Below, piece by piece: positions 1 to 6,968 of a stretch of DNA of 16,491 bases. Source of the stretch: ChocPot-Mid sp964511865 (lineage in GTDB: Bacteria > Bacteroidota > Ignavibacteria > Kapaibacteriales > UBA2268); NCBI GenBank assembly GCA_964511865.1, contig CAZEHW010000060.1, positions 1 through 16,491 on the forward strand. Direction: 5' to 3'. Under the pieces are notes generated by a model, which saw only the letters and a program-made list of their open reading frames with translations, was not told the DNA's origin and did no database searches. Position numbers and translations under genes: made by a program. Positions within the stretch are counted from its first letter, which is position 1, and every line of letters begins with the position of its first letter.

Positions 1-439
1 TGTTAATATTTATAAATTATTCATATCCTCATTTATAAAATATTCCACCTTTTCATAGATATATAGATATAATTTTGATAATATATGGATATTTGATACT
101 ATTAATACCTCAGAACTGAACAAATAATTGAATCAATCGGTAAGAATAAGGATGCTGTATGTTTTATGAAAGAAAAATGATGTATTCATCAACAAAGAAA
201 TTGAATTATCTTAGTTTTTATTCTTTTTTTGAGACACTTTGTATGTTTATGTGTGATTTAATATGCATTTGGACAATTTCTTAAAAAAATACGGTGCCAC
301 AGTCTTTCGATGCGGAATAAATTGAAAAATTAAGTGTACTTTAGTAAAAATATAAATTATTTTTAAAATAATTTGGTAATCTGAACAATGTTCAGTAATT
401 TAGCATTGTTAATATTATAAACATTGTTAAATTAATAAA
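1..439. other. AT-rich non-coding stretch upstream of the TetR-type gene
   Basis: No frame on either strand gives a convincing protein. The sequence is very AT-rich apart from a slightly GC-richer patch near 291-315. A short minus-strand frame runs through that patch but has no start context and resembles no family I know. The last 60 bases contain the palindrome and repeats listed separately. A decayed gene or insertion-sequence remnant cannot be excluded, but nothing shows one. Confidence 0.5.
381..430. promoter_or_regulatory. Probable TetR-family operator: palindrome plus two direct repeats
   Basis: Bases 381-395 read CTGAACAATGTTCAG, a perfect palindrome of 7-base arms around one central base. 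This is the usual form of a site for a dimeric TetR-type repressor. The word CATTGTTAA then occurs at 404-412 and again at 422-430, 18 bases apart. Its CATTGTT core is the reverse complement of AACAATG inside the palindrome. The gene that follows starts at 440, so a bound protein here would cover its promoter. Autoregulation is inferred from position and symmetry only. Confidence 0.5.
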
Positions 440-1024
440 ATGGTTCATAATCAAATTAAAGAAGACAGGATGAAGAGCTACTTCATTGAGAGTGCCAAAC
501 AAATAATCAAGAGTGATGGCCTAAAGGCATTAAGTGTACGTACTGTTGCAGAAAAAGCAGGATATTCATTTGCAACACTATATAATTATTTCGATAATTT
601 AAGAGATCTGATTTTCTATTGCGTTCAGGATTTATTGAATGAAGCGACTCAATTTATTATTTCAGAAAAGCATTCAGTTAAACATGGATTTAAAAAAATC
701 GAAAGTTTGAGCGTTGCTTATTGTAAATATTTTATTCAATATCCTGATATTTTCAATCTGATTTATTTGGAGCAAATGCCTGATGTATCAACAGAAAAAA
801 CGGCTAACTCCATTAGTGTATTTTTTAATTCAATTTTTGAGGAAGAATGGAACTATTGTTTTGTAAATAAGCTTACCAACAAATCAAATATTGATGACAA
901 GAAATCAATTCATAAACATCTGCTCAATGGAATGCTTTTACATTATCTTAACCGAGGCACGAAGTTTAATTACAATGATTTTATTAAACAGGTCGAAAAG
1001 AATGTGAAGATTATTTTAAACTAA
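440..1024 (+). CDS. TetR/AcrR-family transcriptional regulator
   Basis: A 194-residue protein with the TetR layout: an N-terminal helix-turn-helix DNA-binding domain (about residues 12-58) and a variable helical ligand-binding and dimerisation domain. The HTH shows the family pattern GLKALSVRTVAEKAGYS followed by ATLYNYFDN (about residues 27-53), where the recognition helix ends in the usual YxYF. Length is normal for the family. Met1 is used here; Met11 is a possible alternative because the family core begins near residue 14. There is no clear Shine-Dalgarno sequence. A palindrome lies about 45 bases upstream, so autorepression is likely. The only neighbour is a convergent reductase gene across a terminator, so the regulated partner and the ligand cannot be deduced. 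The family call is firm; the specific role is unknown. Confidence 0.9.
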   Translation: MVHNQIKEDRMKSYFIESAKQIIKSDGLKALSVRTVAEKAGYSFATLYNYFDNLRDLIFYCVQDLLNEATQFIISEKHSVKHGFKKIESLSVAYCKYFIQYPDIFNLIYLEQMPDVSTEKTANSISVFFNSIFEEEWNYCFVNKLTNKSNIDDKKSIHKHLLNGMLLHYLNRGTKFNYNDFIKQVEKNVKIILN

Positions 1025-1025
1025 A

Positions 1026-1065
1026 TTTTTCCCTCCTCAAACGAAAGAGGAGGGAATATTTTTAA
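1026..1065. terminator. Bidirectional Rho-independent terminator
   Basis: CCCTCCTC (1031-1038) pairs with GAGGAGGG (1047-1054), extended by TT/AA to a 10-bp stem with an 8-base loop. A T-rich tract follows on the plus strand (1058-1063) and an A-tract before the stem serves the minus strand. It lies between the convergent stop codons of the TetR-type gene and the reductase gene, so it can serve both. Confidence 0.88.
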
Positions 1066-1068
1066 ATT

Positions 1069-1881
1069 TTACTCTTCTTCTTCATCAGCAACAAAGTGAA
1101 CAATATCTTCACCACCGTCGACACCAATAATCTGACCAGTAATCCAATAAGACTTTTCATCAGCAAGCAAAGCTATGACATTAGCTACATCTGAGGGTTC
1201 AGTATTCCTCTTGTAAGGATTAATCTGCTTGGCAAAATGAAGCATTTGCTTAAATCCTGGTATAACGTTTCCGGCAGGTGTGTCCGTAGTTCCGGGCATC
1301 AAAGCATTGCATGTTATTTTAAACGGTGCAAGCTCTACGGCTAATTGCCTGACATAAGCTTCCAATGCACATTTAGCTACTGAAATACCGCCGTAATTCT
1401 TCATAACTCCACCCGAACCGGCACTCGTAAGAGCAAATATTCTTGCATTTTCTGCAAAAAGATTTGAATGAAATAAATCCTGCGACCAGTAAAGCAAGCT
1501 GTTAGCCATCACATTCAATGTCATATCCATTTTCTTCCGTGTTAACTGCTTTGTCGCATCTTCGTGTATTAGTGGACCTAAAGCACCAAATGCGAGTGAA
1601 TGTATGAGTACACTGATTTTCTTGTTCTCGAAACCTTCCAGGTCTTCCTGTATATCGCTTATGATACCTGCTCTGTTGAAATCATCTGCTGCATTGGAGT
1701 TGTAAAACTTAACAAAAACACCTTTTGCTCTGATTTCTTCGGCTATTTCTTCAGCTTTTTCTTTGCCTTTTCCGAAATCAAGATGTACTCCAAATATATT
1801 ATACCCCTCTTCTGCCAATTTCAAAGATGTAGCTCTTCCGAATCCGCTTGAGCTACCAAGGATAATTGCATTCTTCATCAT
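1069..1881 (-). CDS. Enoyl-[acyl-carrier-protein] reductase-like SDR (FabI/FabL type)
   Basis: A 270-residue short-chain dehydrogenase/reductase with a Rossmann fold. The dinucleotide-binding loop GSSSGFG is at residues 9-15. The catalytic pair is Tyr163 and Lys170 in YGGISVAK. This Tyr-x6-Lys spacing is typical of enoyl-ACP reductases (FabI, FabL); classical SDRs have Tyr-x3-Lys. NALMPGTTDTPA (192-203) and GQIIGVDGG (249-257) match the substrate loop and C-terminal strand of the family. The likely role is reduction of enoyl-ACP or a related enoyl thioester with NAD(P)H. The acidic EEEE tail is unusual but harmless. ATG-ATG starts follow a purine-rich GGAAAGAG. The VOC gene lies upstream on the same strand, with a hairpin between. 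Whether this is the main fatty-acid enoyl reductase or a paralogue cannot be told here, so no symbol is given. Confidence 0.82.
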   Translation of the reverse strand: MMKNAIILGSSSGFGRATSLKLAEEGYNIFGVHLDFGKGKEKAEEIAEEIRAKGVFVKFYNSNAADDFNRAGIISDIQEDLEGFENKKISVLIHSLAFGALGPLIHEDATKQLTRKKMDMTLNVMANSLLYWSQDLFHSNLFAENARIFALTSAGSGGVMKNYGGISVAKCALEAYVRQLAVELAPFKITCNALMPGTTDTPAGNVIPGFKQMLHFAKQINPYKRNTEPSDVANVIALLADEKSYWITGQIIGVDGGEDIVHFVADEEEE

Positions 1882-1901
1882 TTTGCTCTTTCCATTAATT
1901 G

Positions 1902-1957
1902 TAACAAAAATTTAAAAACAATCGTCTCTATATTACTGTTTAGTTATATAGAGACGA
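1902..1957 (-). terminator. Rho-independent terminator (or attenuator) after the VOC gene
   Basis: A 12-bp perfect stem (1922-1933 with 1946-1957, outer bases TCGTCTC/GAGACGA) closes a 12-base loop. Read on the minus strand it is followed by a T-rich run (complement of 1902-1920). It lies downstream of the VOC gene and only about 20 bases before the start of the reductase gene on the same strand. Confidence 0.75.
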
Positions 1958-1993
1958 AGTATTTATTATATATTGCTGATTTTTAGCTATGTA

Positions 1994-2383
1994 TTATACT
2001 CTTGAGTGTAAAGCAATTTTGTTTCCTTCGGTATCTAAAAATACTCCATAAAATCCATGCTCAGGTGAAATCTGTGCCTTTGGCTGAAGCACTTTGCCTC
2101 CGTTTACTTCCACTTTCGATAATTCATTGCTCAAATCACCGGAAAAAGCTGTTAAATATATCAGAACTCCATCAGAGGAGGGCTTATAGTATTCCTCATG
2201 ATAAACCAAAGACCCGCCCGAACCGATAGAATCAGCCACCCATGGGAACCATGCCATATCCAATGATCCCATTTTATTCCGTTCAAGTTTATAACCCAAT
2301 ACAGCCTCATAAAATTTGACGGCTCTATCCATGTTTTGTACAGGTATTTCGAACCATCCTACGACATTGTGTGTTACTCCCAT
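1994..2383 (-). CDS. VOC/glyoxalase-fold family protein
   Basis: A 129-residue single-domain protein of the vicinal-oxygen-chelate (glyoxalase/bleomycin-resistance/dioxygenase) superfamily. The N-terminal half has the typical beta-alpha signature WFEIPVQNMDRAVKFYEAVL (residues 10-29). The C-terminal half ends in GFYGVFLDTEGNKIALHS, the usual closing strands. His6, Glu12 and the late FLDTEG/IALHS region are near the usual metal-ligand positions, but assigning ligands by eye is unsafe. Proteins of this size act as dimers; the substrate is unknown. No Shine-Dalgarno is visible before the ATG. The gene diverges from the radical SAM gene, and a hairpin terminator follows it. Superfamily is confident; function unassigned. 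Confidence 0.85.
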   Translation of the reverse strand: MGVTHNVVGWFEIPVQNMDRAVKFYEAVLGYKLERNKMGSLDMAWFPWVADSIGSGGSLVYHEEYYKPSSDGVLIYLTAFSGDLSNELSKVEVNGGKVLQPKAQISPEHGFYGVFLDTEGNKIALHSRV

Positions 2384-2526
2384 TTATTTTATCCTTATAT
2401 TAATTTCAAAATATGATTGATATTACGATAAATCAATAATTATATTATTATATGTGGTTTAAATAGTTTTTCATTTTCCCACTATCATTCTTTTTGCTAA
2501 TTTGCAATCTTTTTGATTGAACAAAT

Positions 2527-3468
2527 ATGAAAATAATAGCAAAAACAGGTAATCCTGACTTAGCAACAATATATGTAGCAAAAACTAATGATGACAAATA
2601 TCTCGAGTTTGTTGAATCAGTACAACCGCCTTTAACAATTGATAAAAAATGGGTCCTTATAATTTCAACCCTATTCGGTTGTCCGGTATCATGTGCTTTT
2701 TGCGATTGCGGTTATTATTACAAAGGAAAGCTAAGCACAGGGGAATTATTTGAGCAGATTGATTTAATGGTATCACAAAGATTTCCTGACAAAAAAATTC
2801 CTGTCGAAAAATTTAAAATTCAATTTGCCAGAATGGGTGAACCGACTTTAAATCATAATGTACTTGAGGTTTTAAAAACTTTCCAGGATTATTATGATGC
2901 ACCGGGATTTCTTCCATCACTTTCGACTGTTGCTCCTGCAAGTGCCGAAGACTTTTTTGAAGAACTGATTATCATAAAAAAGAATAAGTACAGGAAAAAT
3001 TTCCAGCTCCAGTTTTCCATTCATTCAACTAATAATGAGCAAAGAGATAAAATAATACCTGTTAATAAATGGAGCTTCACCAGAATCGCTGATTATGCTG
3101 AAGACTTTTTCGATATCGGTGGAAAAAAAATCTCCCTGAATTTCGTTTTGGCAAAAGATTACGAAATCAATATTAATACATTAAAGCAATATTTCGATCC
3201 GGAAATATTTCTGATAAAAGTAACACCCGTAAACCCGACTTACAAAGCAAAGGAAAACAATATTGAATCAATAATAAGCCCGCATAAAGAAAATTATCCG
3301 GTAGTAGAGGAATTGAGAAACAATGGATACGAAACAATATTAAGCATAGGCGAATGGGAAGAAAACCAGATTGGAAGCAATTGCGGACAATACCTGCTCA
3401 ATCACCTCAAATCAGAAAACAAGTTAACAGAAGGATATTCTTATCCTATTGAAAATATTTTACCTTAA
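2527..3468 (+). CDS. Compact RlmN/Cfr-like radical SAM protein
   Basis: A 313-residue radical SAM protein. CPVSCAFC (Cys52, Cys56, Cys59) is the CX3CX2C motif that binds the 4Fe-4S cluster. Several RlmN/Cfr landmarks follow: TGEL after the cluster motif (71-74), MGEP then N (103-111), an SIHSTNNEQRDKIIPVNK stretch (164-181) like the SLHA-NDELRD-IVPIN motif, and Cys286 in NCGQ. Cys286 matches the cysteine that carries the transferred methyl group in RlmN and Cfr. The chemistry therefore looks intact. The protein is shorter than E. coli RlmN (about 384 residues): only about 40 residues precede the cluster motif, so the N-terminal accessory domain that helps bind rRNA is missing. Substrate is thus uncertain: 23S rRNA, tRNA or something else. 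No Shine-Dalgarno; a stand-alone gene. Confidence 0.8.
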   Translation: MKIIAKTGNPDLATIYVAKTNDDKYLEFVESVQPPLTIDKKWVLIISTLFGCPVSCAFCDCGYYYKGKLSTGELFEQIDLMVSQRFPDKKIPVEKFKIQFARMGEPTLNHNVLEVLKTFQDYYDAPGFLPSLSTVAPASAEDFFEELIIIKKNKYRKNFQLQFSIHSTNNEQRDKIIPVNKWSFTRIADYAEDFFDIGGKKISLNFVLAKDYEININTLKQYFDPEIFLIKVTPVNPTYKAKENNIESIISPHKENYPVVEELRNNGYETILSIGEWEENQIGSNCGQYLLNHLKSENKLTEGYSYPIENILP

Positions 3469-3500
3469 CTCCATTCTCAACTTTTAAGTCCTGGACTAAG

Positions 3501-3533
3501 AAAAATAGAGGTATGGGCTTAAGCGCATACCTC
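3501..3533 (-). terminator. Rho-independent terminator ending the minus-strand cluster
   Basis: GAGGTATG (3508-3515) pairs with CATACCTC (3526-3533); the 10-base interior (3516-3525) contains GCTTAAGC, itself self-complementary. On the minus strand the stem is followed by TATTTTTCTTA (complement of 3497-3507). On the plus strand it is followed by C and A bases, so it mainly serves the FKBP-like gene and those upstream of it. Confidence 0.7.
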
Positions 3534-3635
3534 CCCAAAAACTTCAGATATATATTTTGTATTTTCTATCTTCTAAAACTTTCTAAGCGAACCTTAAGAG
3601 AAATTCTTTTCTACTTTACAACTCACTACTTTAAT

Positions 3636-3680
3636 CTAATCCTCTTGAGGTTTAGGCATCTTTTGCATATCCCCCGGCAT
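3636..3680 (-). other. In-frame coding-like tail directly beyond the FKBP stop codon
   Basis: Past the TAA at 3681-3683 the same frame continues for 14 codons to a TAG (3636-3638), reading MPGDMQKMPKPQED. This is the same Met/Pro/Asp-rich composition as the last 18 residues of the annotated protein (PYPDMPAMPSPPLDPGNQ). It may be the lost end of the gene after a point mutation. Readthrough or a sequencing error are alternatives. Confidence 0.4.
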
Positions 3681-4502
3681 TTACTGATTACCCGGGTCAA
3701 GCGGAGGACTTGGCATTGCAGGCATATCAGGATATGGCTTAACCTGAAAATCTAACAGTTCAAGTTCGAAAACAATTAATTTATTGGGAGGAATTCCATC
3801 TGTTCCGCCTTCTCCAAATGCTTGTGCAGGGGGAGAGTACAAAATCCATTTATCCCCTTTTTTCATTTTAGTTATAGCATTTAATAATGCAATTACCATC
3901 CCCTCTTTCATTTGAATATAAACCGGTTTATCATCTTCACCTGGTTTTGAAATAGGTGTACCATCTAAAAATTTTGCTTTTACTTTAATCTTAACATAAT
4001 CGCCCATTATTGGAGAACTGCCCGAACCCGATTTAAGAACTTTGTACTGAAGACCGCTTGGAAGTGTTGTGATACCAGGCTTGTTTTTGTTTTCTTCCAA
4101 AAACTTAAATGCTTCTTGCTTTGCTTTTTCAGCAATTTTTTTCTGCTTAATCACTGTTGCTTTATTTCGTTCAAATAAGAGTTTCTGCATTTCACTGTCC
4201 ACAGACTCCATTTCTTTAGGACTTAACATTGGCTCGTTTTCTTCAAGAGCATCTATAATTGCCTGGACAAGATAATCATAATTTGCATCATAAATGGAAT
4301 CCCTTTTAAAATTCATACCAATATTATTTCCAACAATATAGCTGAATCTATCACTTAGTTTAGTAGGTTTGGGTAATCTGTCCTGGTTTTTATTATTATA
4401 AGTTTTCTTGCCATCCTGGCAGGAAAGCAAGAGAGACATTGCTATAACCAATATCAAACTGTTAATTGTAGTTGTCTTAATCATATTAAGAATATTTTTC
4501 AT
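3681..4502 (-). CDS. FKBP-type peptidyl-prolyl isomerase-like lipoprotein
   Basis: A 273-residue predicted lipoprotein: hydrophobic signal and LLLSC lipobox with Cys28. Residues about 50-145 are helical and charged and resemble the FKBP N-terminal dimerisation domain of FkpA/Mip proteins. Residues 147-252 match the FKBP fold (LPSGLQYKVLKSGSG, MGDYVKIKVKAKFLDGT, KGDKW, IPPNKLIVFELELLD). Several active-site features are absent. The usual VIPGW segment reads VIALL (203-207), so the pocket Trp is missing. The FD pair after DGT is replaced by SKPGEDDK. A chaperone or binding role is thus as likely as isomerase activity. GGGG a few bases before the ATG serves as ribosome binding site. It is the last gene of the minus-strand cluster and follows the redoxin-like lipoprotein. 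Its Pro/Met-rich tail continues beyond the stop codon. Confidence 0.82.
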   Translation of the reverse strand: MKNILNMIKTTTINSLILVIAMSLLLSCQDGKKTYNNKNQDRLPKPTKLSDRFSYIVGNNIGMNFKRDSIYDANYDYLVQAIIDALEENEPMLSPKEMESVDSEMQKLLFERNKATVIKQKKIAEKAKQEAFKFLEENKNKPGITTLPSGLQYKVLKSGSGSSPIMGDYVKIKVKAKFLDGTPISKPGEDDKPVYIQMKEGMVIALLNAITKMKKGDKWILYSPPAQAFGEGGTDGIPPNKLIVFELELLDFQVKPYPDMPAMPSPPLDPGNQ

Positions 4503-4583
4503 TTTTTCCCCTTATTTTATTTATTATATTTTATTTTTTCAAAATTATTTATCCAAAAACTCTCTTTGACTTAATCGTCGAGT

Positions 4584-4609
4584 TCATCCTTCGACAAGCT
4601 CAGGATGAC
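4584..4609. repeat. Short inverted-repeat element with TTCGACAAGCTC core
   Basis: TCATCCT (4584-4590) pairs with AGGATGA (4602-4608) around TCGACAAGCTC. The same word in decayed form occurs at 13078-13096: 17 of 19 bases match the reverse complement. I recall this word as widely dispersed in intergenic DNA of unrelated bacterial genomes. It sits in the 132-base spacer before the FKBP-like gene and could form a hairpin in the transcript. Confidence 0.55.
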
Positions 4610-4634
4610 AAGGGATAAGTCAGGATTACATGAG

Positions 4635-6077
4635 TTATAAAAAACCTTCTAATATACTGGGCAATTTCTCACTATCCGGATAGGGTGCATTCATCATATA
4701 AATCTTCCCTTCTTTATCAATAATAATTGCAAAAGGAATATTGTTTATCATATAATCAACAGCAATTTTATTTGTAAAAAGACCTTCGCAGTAAAGTTGA
4801 ATTCCTCCAATAGCTTCTTCACCTAAATGCTTTTTCCATTTTTCCAAACCGTCTTCATCCATAGCAACTGATATTAATGCTATTTTATCATTGTCAATAT
4901 ATTTCTGTTGAAGTTTAGTAAAACTATTAAGATATTTTAAACTTGGGTCGTACATTAAACTCCAGAAGAACACATAAACAGCTTTCCCCTTGAAGTCCTT
5001 CAAAGATATTGGAGCATTAAAAGGATTTGGCAATGTAAACTCAGGTGCAGGATTTCCCTTTAGCAGAGTAAATCTTTTTTTATAATAACTTTCAATATTT
5101 GCTAAATAATTTTTGTTTTTGACATTTTGCCTATACTCACTCATCATCTTATTTAAAACTTCAAGCATTCTTTCGTCAAAACCGTAGACGATGAGGTCAT
5201 TTAAGCATAAAGACATAGCAATATCTGCTGTTTCTCCAATGAATTTTTGCTTGGCAAATTCGAACTTAGCAAGTTCTCTTGTTTGAGCAGTAGGCTGTAC
5301 TCCATTTTTGATCTGAGTAATATGCCATTCCCAAACTAAACTTTCTAAATATCTACCTAAAAATATGTGTAAATAAGGTTCTTCAACTTTCAAATCCTTT
5401 AAAAATGAATAATGATTTTCAGGAATAATTTCCTGGTCCCATTTATCATTTTGATAGTAGTAATTCAATATAGCCCATTCATTTTTTAAATACGCCCATT
5501 CAAAGTTAATATATGACAATTCATAGGTGTTGATAAAATCAGGCAAAGTATCTATAATAAAATAATCATGAAAGTACTCTAACATACCATTGTAACGTTC
5601 ATCAACCCACTTATTAAATTCTTCGGCATTGGGGTCCAGCAAATATTTATAATAATCACCTTTTTTCGGATACTGGCTATTTAGATTTACAACGAAGTTA
5701 TTTACTTTGGCAGACTTGCCTTCAAACTTGAATTTTATTTCATCACGATTGGTATTGTCAACAAATATTTTCAAATCATCTCCGGGGTATAGATATACCC
5801 TGTCAAGCAAAACAGAATTTTTTTGTTTTATTTTAAAAACACCGATTTCATCTAATTTAAATTCAAATTTAAAAAAACCTGCGTCATCACTTTCAGCAAT
5901 GGCAACAACCTCATCTTTATAATTAAAATCATACTTGTCATCTTTTGTTATTCTGATTTCAAGATTTTCGGGAGATTCAATTTTAATTGTAATTTTGGTA
6001 GTATTCTCCGAAACCGGAGTAACCTTCTCGCATGAGATAAGCAATATTATTGCTAATAAACTAAATAAATACTTCAT
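4635..6077 (-). CDS. Thioredoxin-fold (TlpA/ResA-like) lipoprotein lacking the CxxC motif
   Basis: A 480-residue predicted lipoprotein with a short signal and lipobox LLISC (Cys16). Residues about 25-125 form a beta-rich domain like the DUF4369-type region found before thioredoxin domains in Bacteroidota. Residues 130-335 are mostly helical. Residues 340-480 are a redoxin/TlpA domain: GNPAPEFTLPN, ISLKDFKGKAVYVFFW, a later cis-Pro segment NNIPFAIIIDKEGKI (Pro448). The active-site segment that normally reads WCxPC is MYDPS (375-379), so both redox cysteines are gone (Tyr376, Ser379). It cannot catalyse thiol-disulfide exchange at that site. A binding or structural role is more likely. GAGG precedes the ATG at good spacing. 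It lies between the glycosyltransferase and FKBP-like genes. Confidence 0.83.
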   Translation of the reverse strand: MKYLFSLLAIILLISCEKVTPVSENTTKITIKIESPENLEIRITKDDKYDFNYKDEVVAIAESDDAGFFKFEFKLDEIGVFKIKQKNSVLLDRVYLYPGDDLKIFVDNTNRDEIKFKFEGKSAKVNNFVVNLNSQYPKKGDYYKYLLDPNAEEFNKWVDERYNGMLEYFHDYFIIDTLPDFINTYELSYINFEWAYLKNEWAILNYYYQNDKWDQEIIPENHYSFLKDLKVEEPYLHIFLGRYLESLVWEWHITQIKNGVQPTAQTRELAKFEFAKQKFIGETADIAMSLCLNDLIVYGFDERMLEVLNKMMSEYRQNVKNKNYLANIESYYKKRFTLLKGNPAPEFTLPNPFNAPISLKDFKGKAVYVFFWSLMYDPSLKYLNSFTKLQQKYIDNDKIALISVAMDEDGLEKWKKHLGEEAIGGIQLYCEGLFTNKIAVDYMINNIPFAIIIDKEGKIYMMNAPYPDSEKLPSILEGFL

Positions 6078-6090
6078 AAATCCTCACAAC

Positions 6091-6132
6091 TTTCTAATAT
6101 CTAACATCTAAAGTCTAATTCCTAAAAGCCTA
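6091..6132 (-). repeat. Degenerate TCTAAC/TCTAAAGTCTAA spacer repeat at a gene 3' end
   Basis: The spacer between the glycosyltransferase stop and the redoxin start consists largely of TCTAAC, TCTAAAGTCTAATTCC and CTAAAAGCCTA words. Closely similar words occur after coaX (6951-6979) and after the PqiC-like gene (7870-7886 and 7925-7960). It overlaps the glycosyltransferase stop codon. Its purpose is unknown; it reads like a degenerate short-period repeat. Confidence 0.5.
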
Positions 6133-6870
6133 CTTATAAATCTGGAACTTAGTAATTCCTGATTTATGTAAAAAATGCATTAGCGAAGTTTTTATAACTC
6201 CAATACCATACTTCAAACTTCTTTGAAAATTAATTGACGAAGCATCTCCGAAATATTTTGTTGGGCAGGTAATCTCGGCGATTTTAAAACCTGCCATAAA
6301 TATCTGTGAAAGCATTTGGTTATCGAATATAAAATCATCCGAATTCTTAGAAAAATCAATACTTTCTAACACTTCAGATGAATAAGCCCGATACCCGGTA
6401 TGATATTCCGAAAGCTTTTCTCCAATCATAATATTTTGAAACAAGGTCAAAAATCTGTTAGCAATATACTTATACCTCGGCATACCCCCCCTCAAGGCAC
6501 CTTTGCCCAATATCCTCGAACCAAGAACAACGGGATAAACCCCGTTTGCGATAATAGAAGCCATCGAATGAATCAGTTTTGGAGTATATTGATAATCAGG
6601 ATGAAGCATAACAACAATATCTGCACCCAGACTCATTGCCTTCTTGTAGCAAGATTTTTGATTGCCTCCATAGCCAAGATTAATTTCATGCTTAACAATA
6701 TTGTTTATTCCAAGACTCTTTGCTGTTTCAACAGTATTATCATAACTGGCATCATCAACAAGAACTACCTCATCAACAATATCAAAAGGTATTTCCCGAT
6801 ACGTAGCTTCAAGAGTCTTTGAGGCATTATACGCCGGCAATACAACCACAATCTTATTCCCATTAATCAC
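6130..6870 (-). CDS. Family 2 glycosyltransferase (dolichol-phosphate-mannose synthase-like)
   Basis: A 246-residue GT-A fold glycosyltransferase. Residues 6-17 (KIVVVLPAYNAS) form the first strand and nucleotide-sugar site. VLVDDASYDNT (37-46) carries the conserved DD (Asp39-Asp40). NLGYGGNQKSCYKKA (64-78) and MLHPDYQY (88-95) match the DPM1-like subfamily, where HPD replaces the DxD metal site (Asp92). EYHTGYRAYSSE (155-166) is the usual acceptor-side motif. No membrane helix is evident, so it is a soluble or peripheral enzyme that probably passes a sugar from a nucleotide donor to a lipid carrier or glycan. Start is GTG at 6870, supported by GGGAG upstream; an ATG just before is out of frame and stops at once. 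Donor and acceptor are unknown. Confidence 0.88.
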   Translation of the reverse strand: MINGNKIVVVLPAYNASKTLEATYREIPFDIVDEVVLVDDASYDNTVETAKSLGINNIVKHEINLGYGGNQKSCYKKAMSLGADIVVMLHPDYQYTPKLIHSMASIIANGVYPVVLGSRILGKGALRGGMPRYKYIANRFLTLFQNIMIGEKLSEYHTGYRAYSSEVLESIDFSKNSDDFIFDNQMLSQIFMAGFKIAEITCPTKYFGDASSINFQRSLKYGIGVIKTSLMHFLHKSGITKFQIYK

Positions 6871-6884
6871 ATTTCATCTCCCTT

Positions 6885-6958
6885 TTTCTTATCCCCTCTC
6901 ATTTTCCCATTTTCTTATCCCCTCTTGAGAGGGGTAGGGGTGTGTTCTTCTTTCTAAC
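6885..6958. repeat. 48-bp spacer repeat, copy A, with a partial duplicate
   Basis: Bases 6911-6958 match 7884-7931 at 46 of 48 positions. The core CCCCTCTTGAGAGGGG (6919-6934) is a near-perfect palindrome, followed by TAGGGGTGTG and a pyrimidine tract. The first 15 bases (TTTCTTATCCCCTCT) are duplicated at 6885-6899. It occupies the spacer between coaX and the glycosyltransferase gene. Confidence 0.75.
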
Positions 6959-6968
6959 ATCTAAAAGT

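Noticed and set aside
291..325. GC-richer patch as a riboswitch or insertion-sequence remnant
   Set aside because: No convincing fold, motif or protein similarity could be seen in either strand.
6400..6822. 140-residue plus-strand frame
   Set aside because: It lies wholly opposite the glycosyltransferase gene, has no family resemblance and no start signals; a shadow frame.
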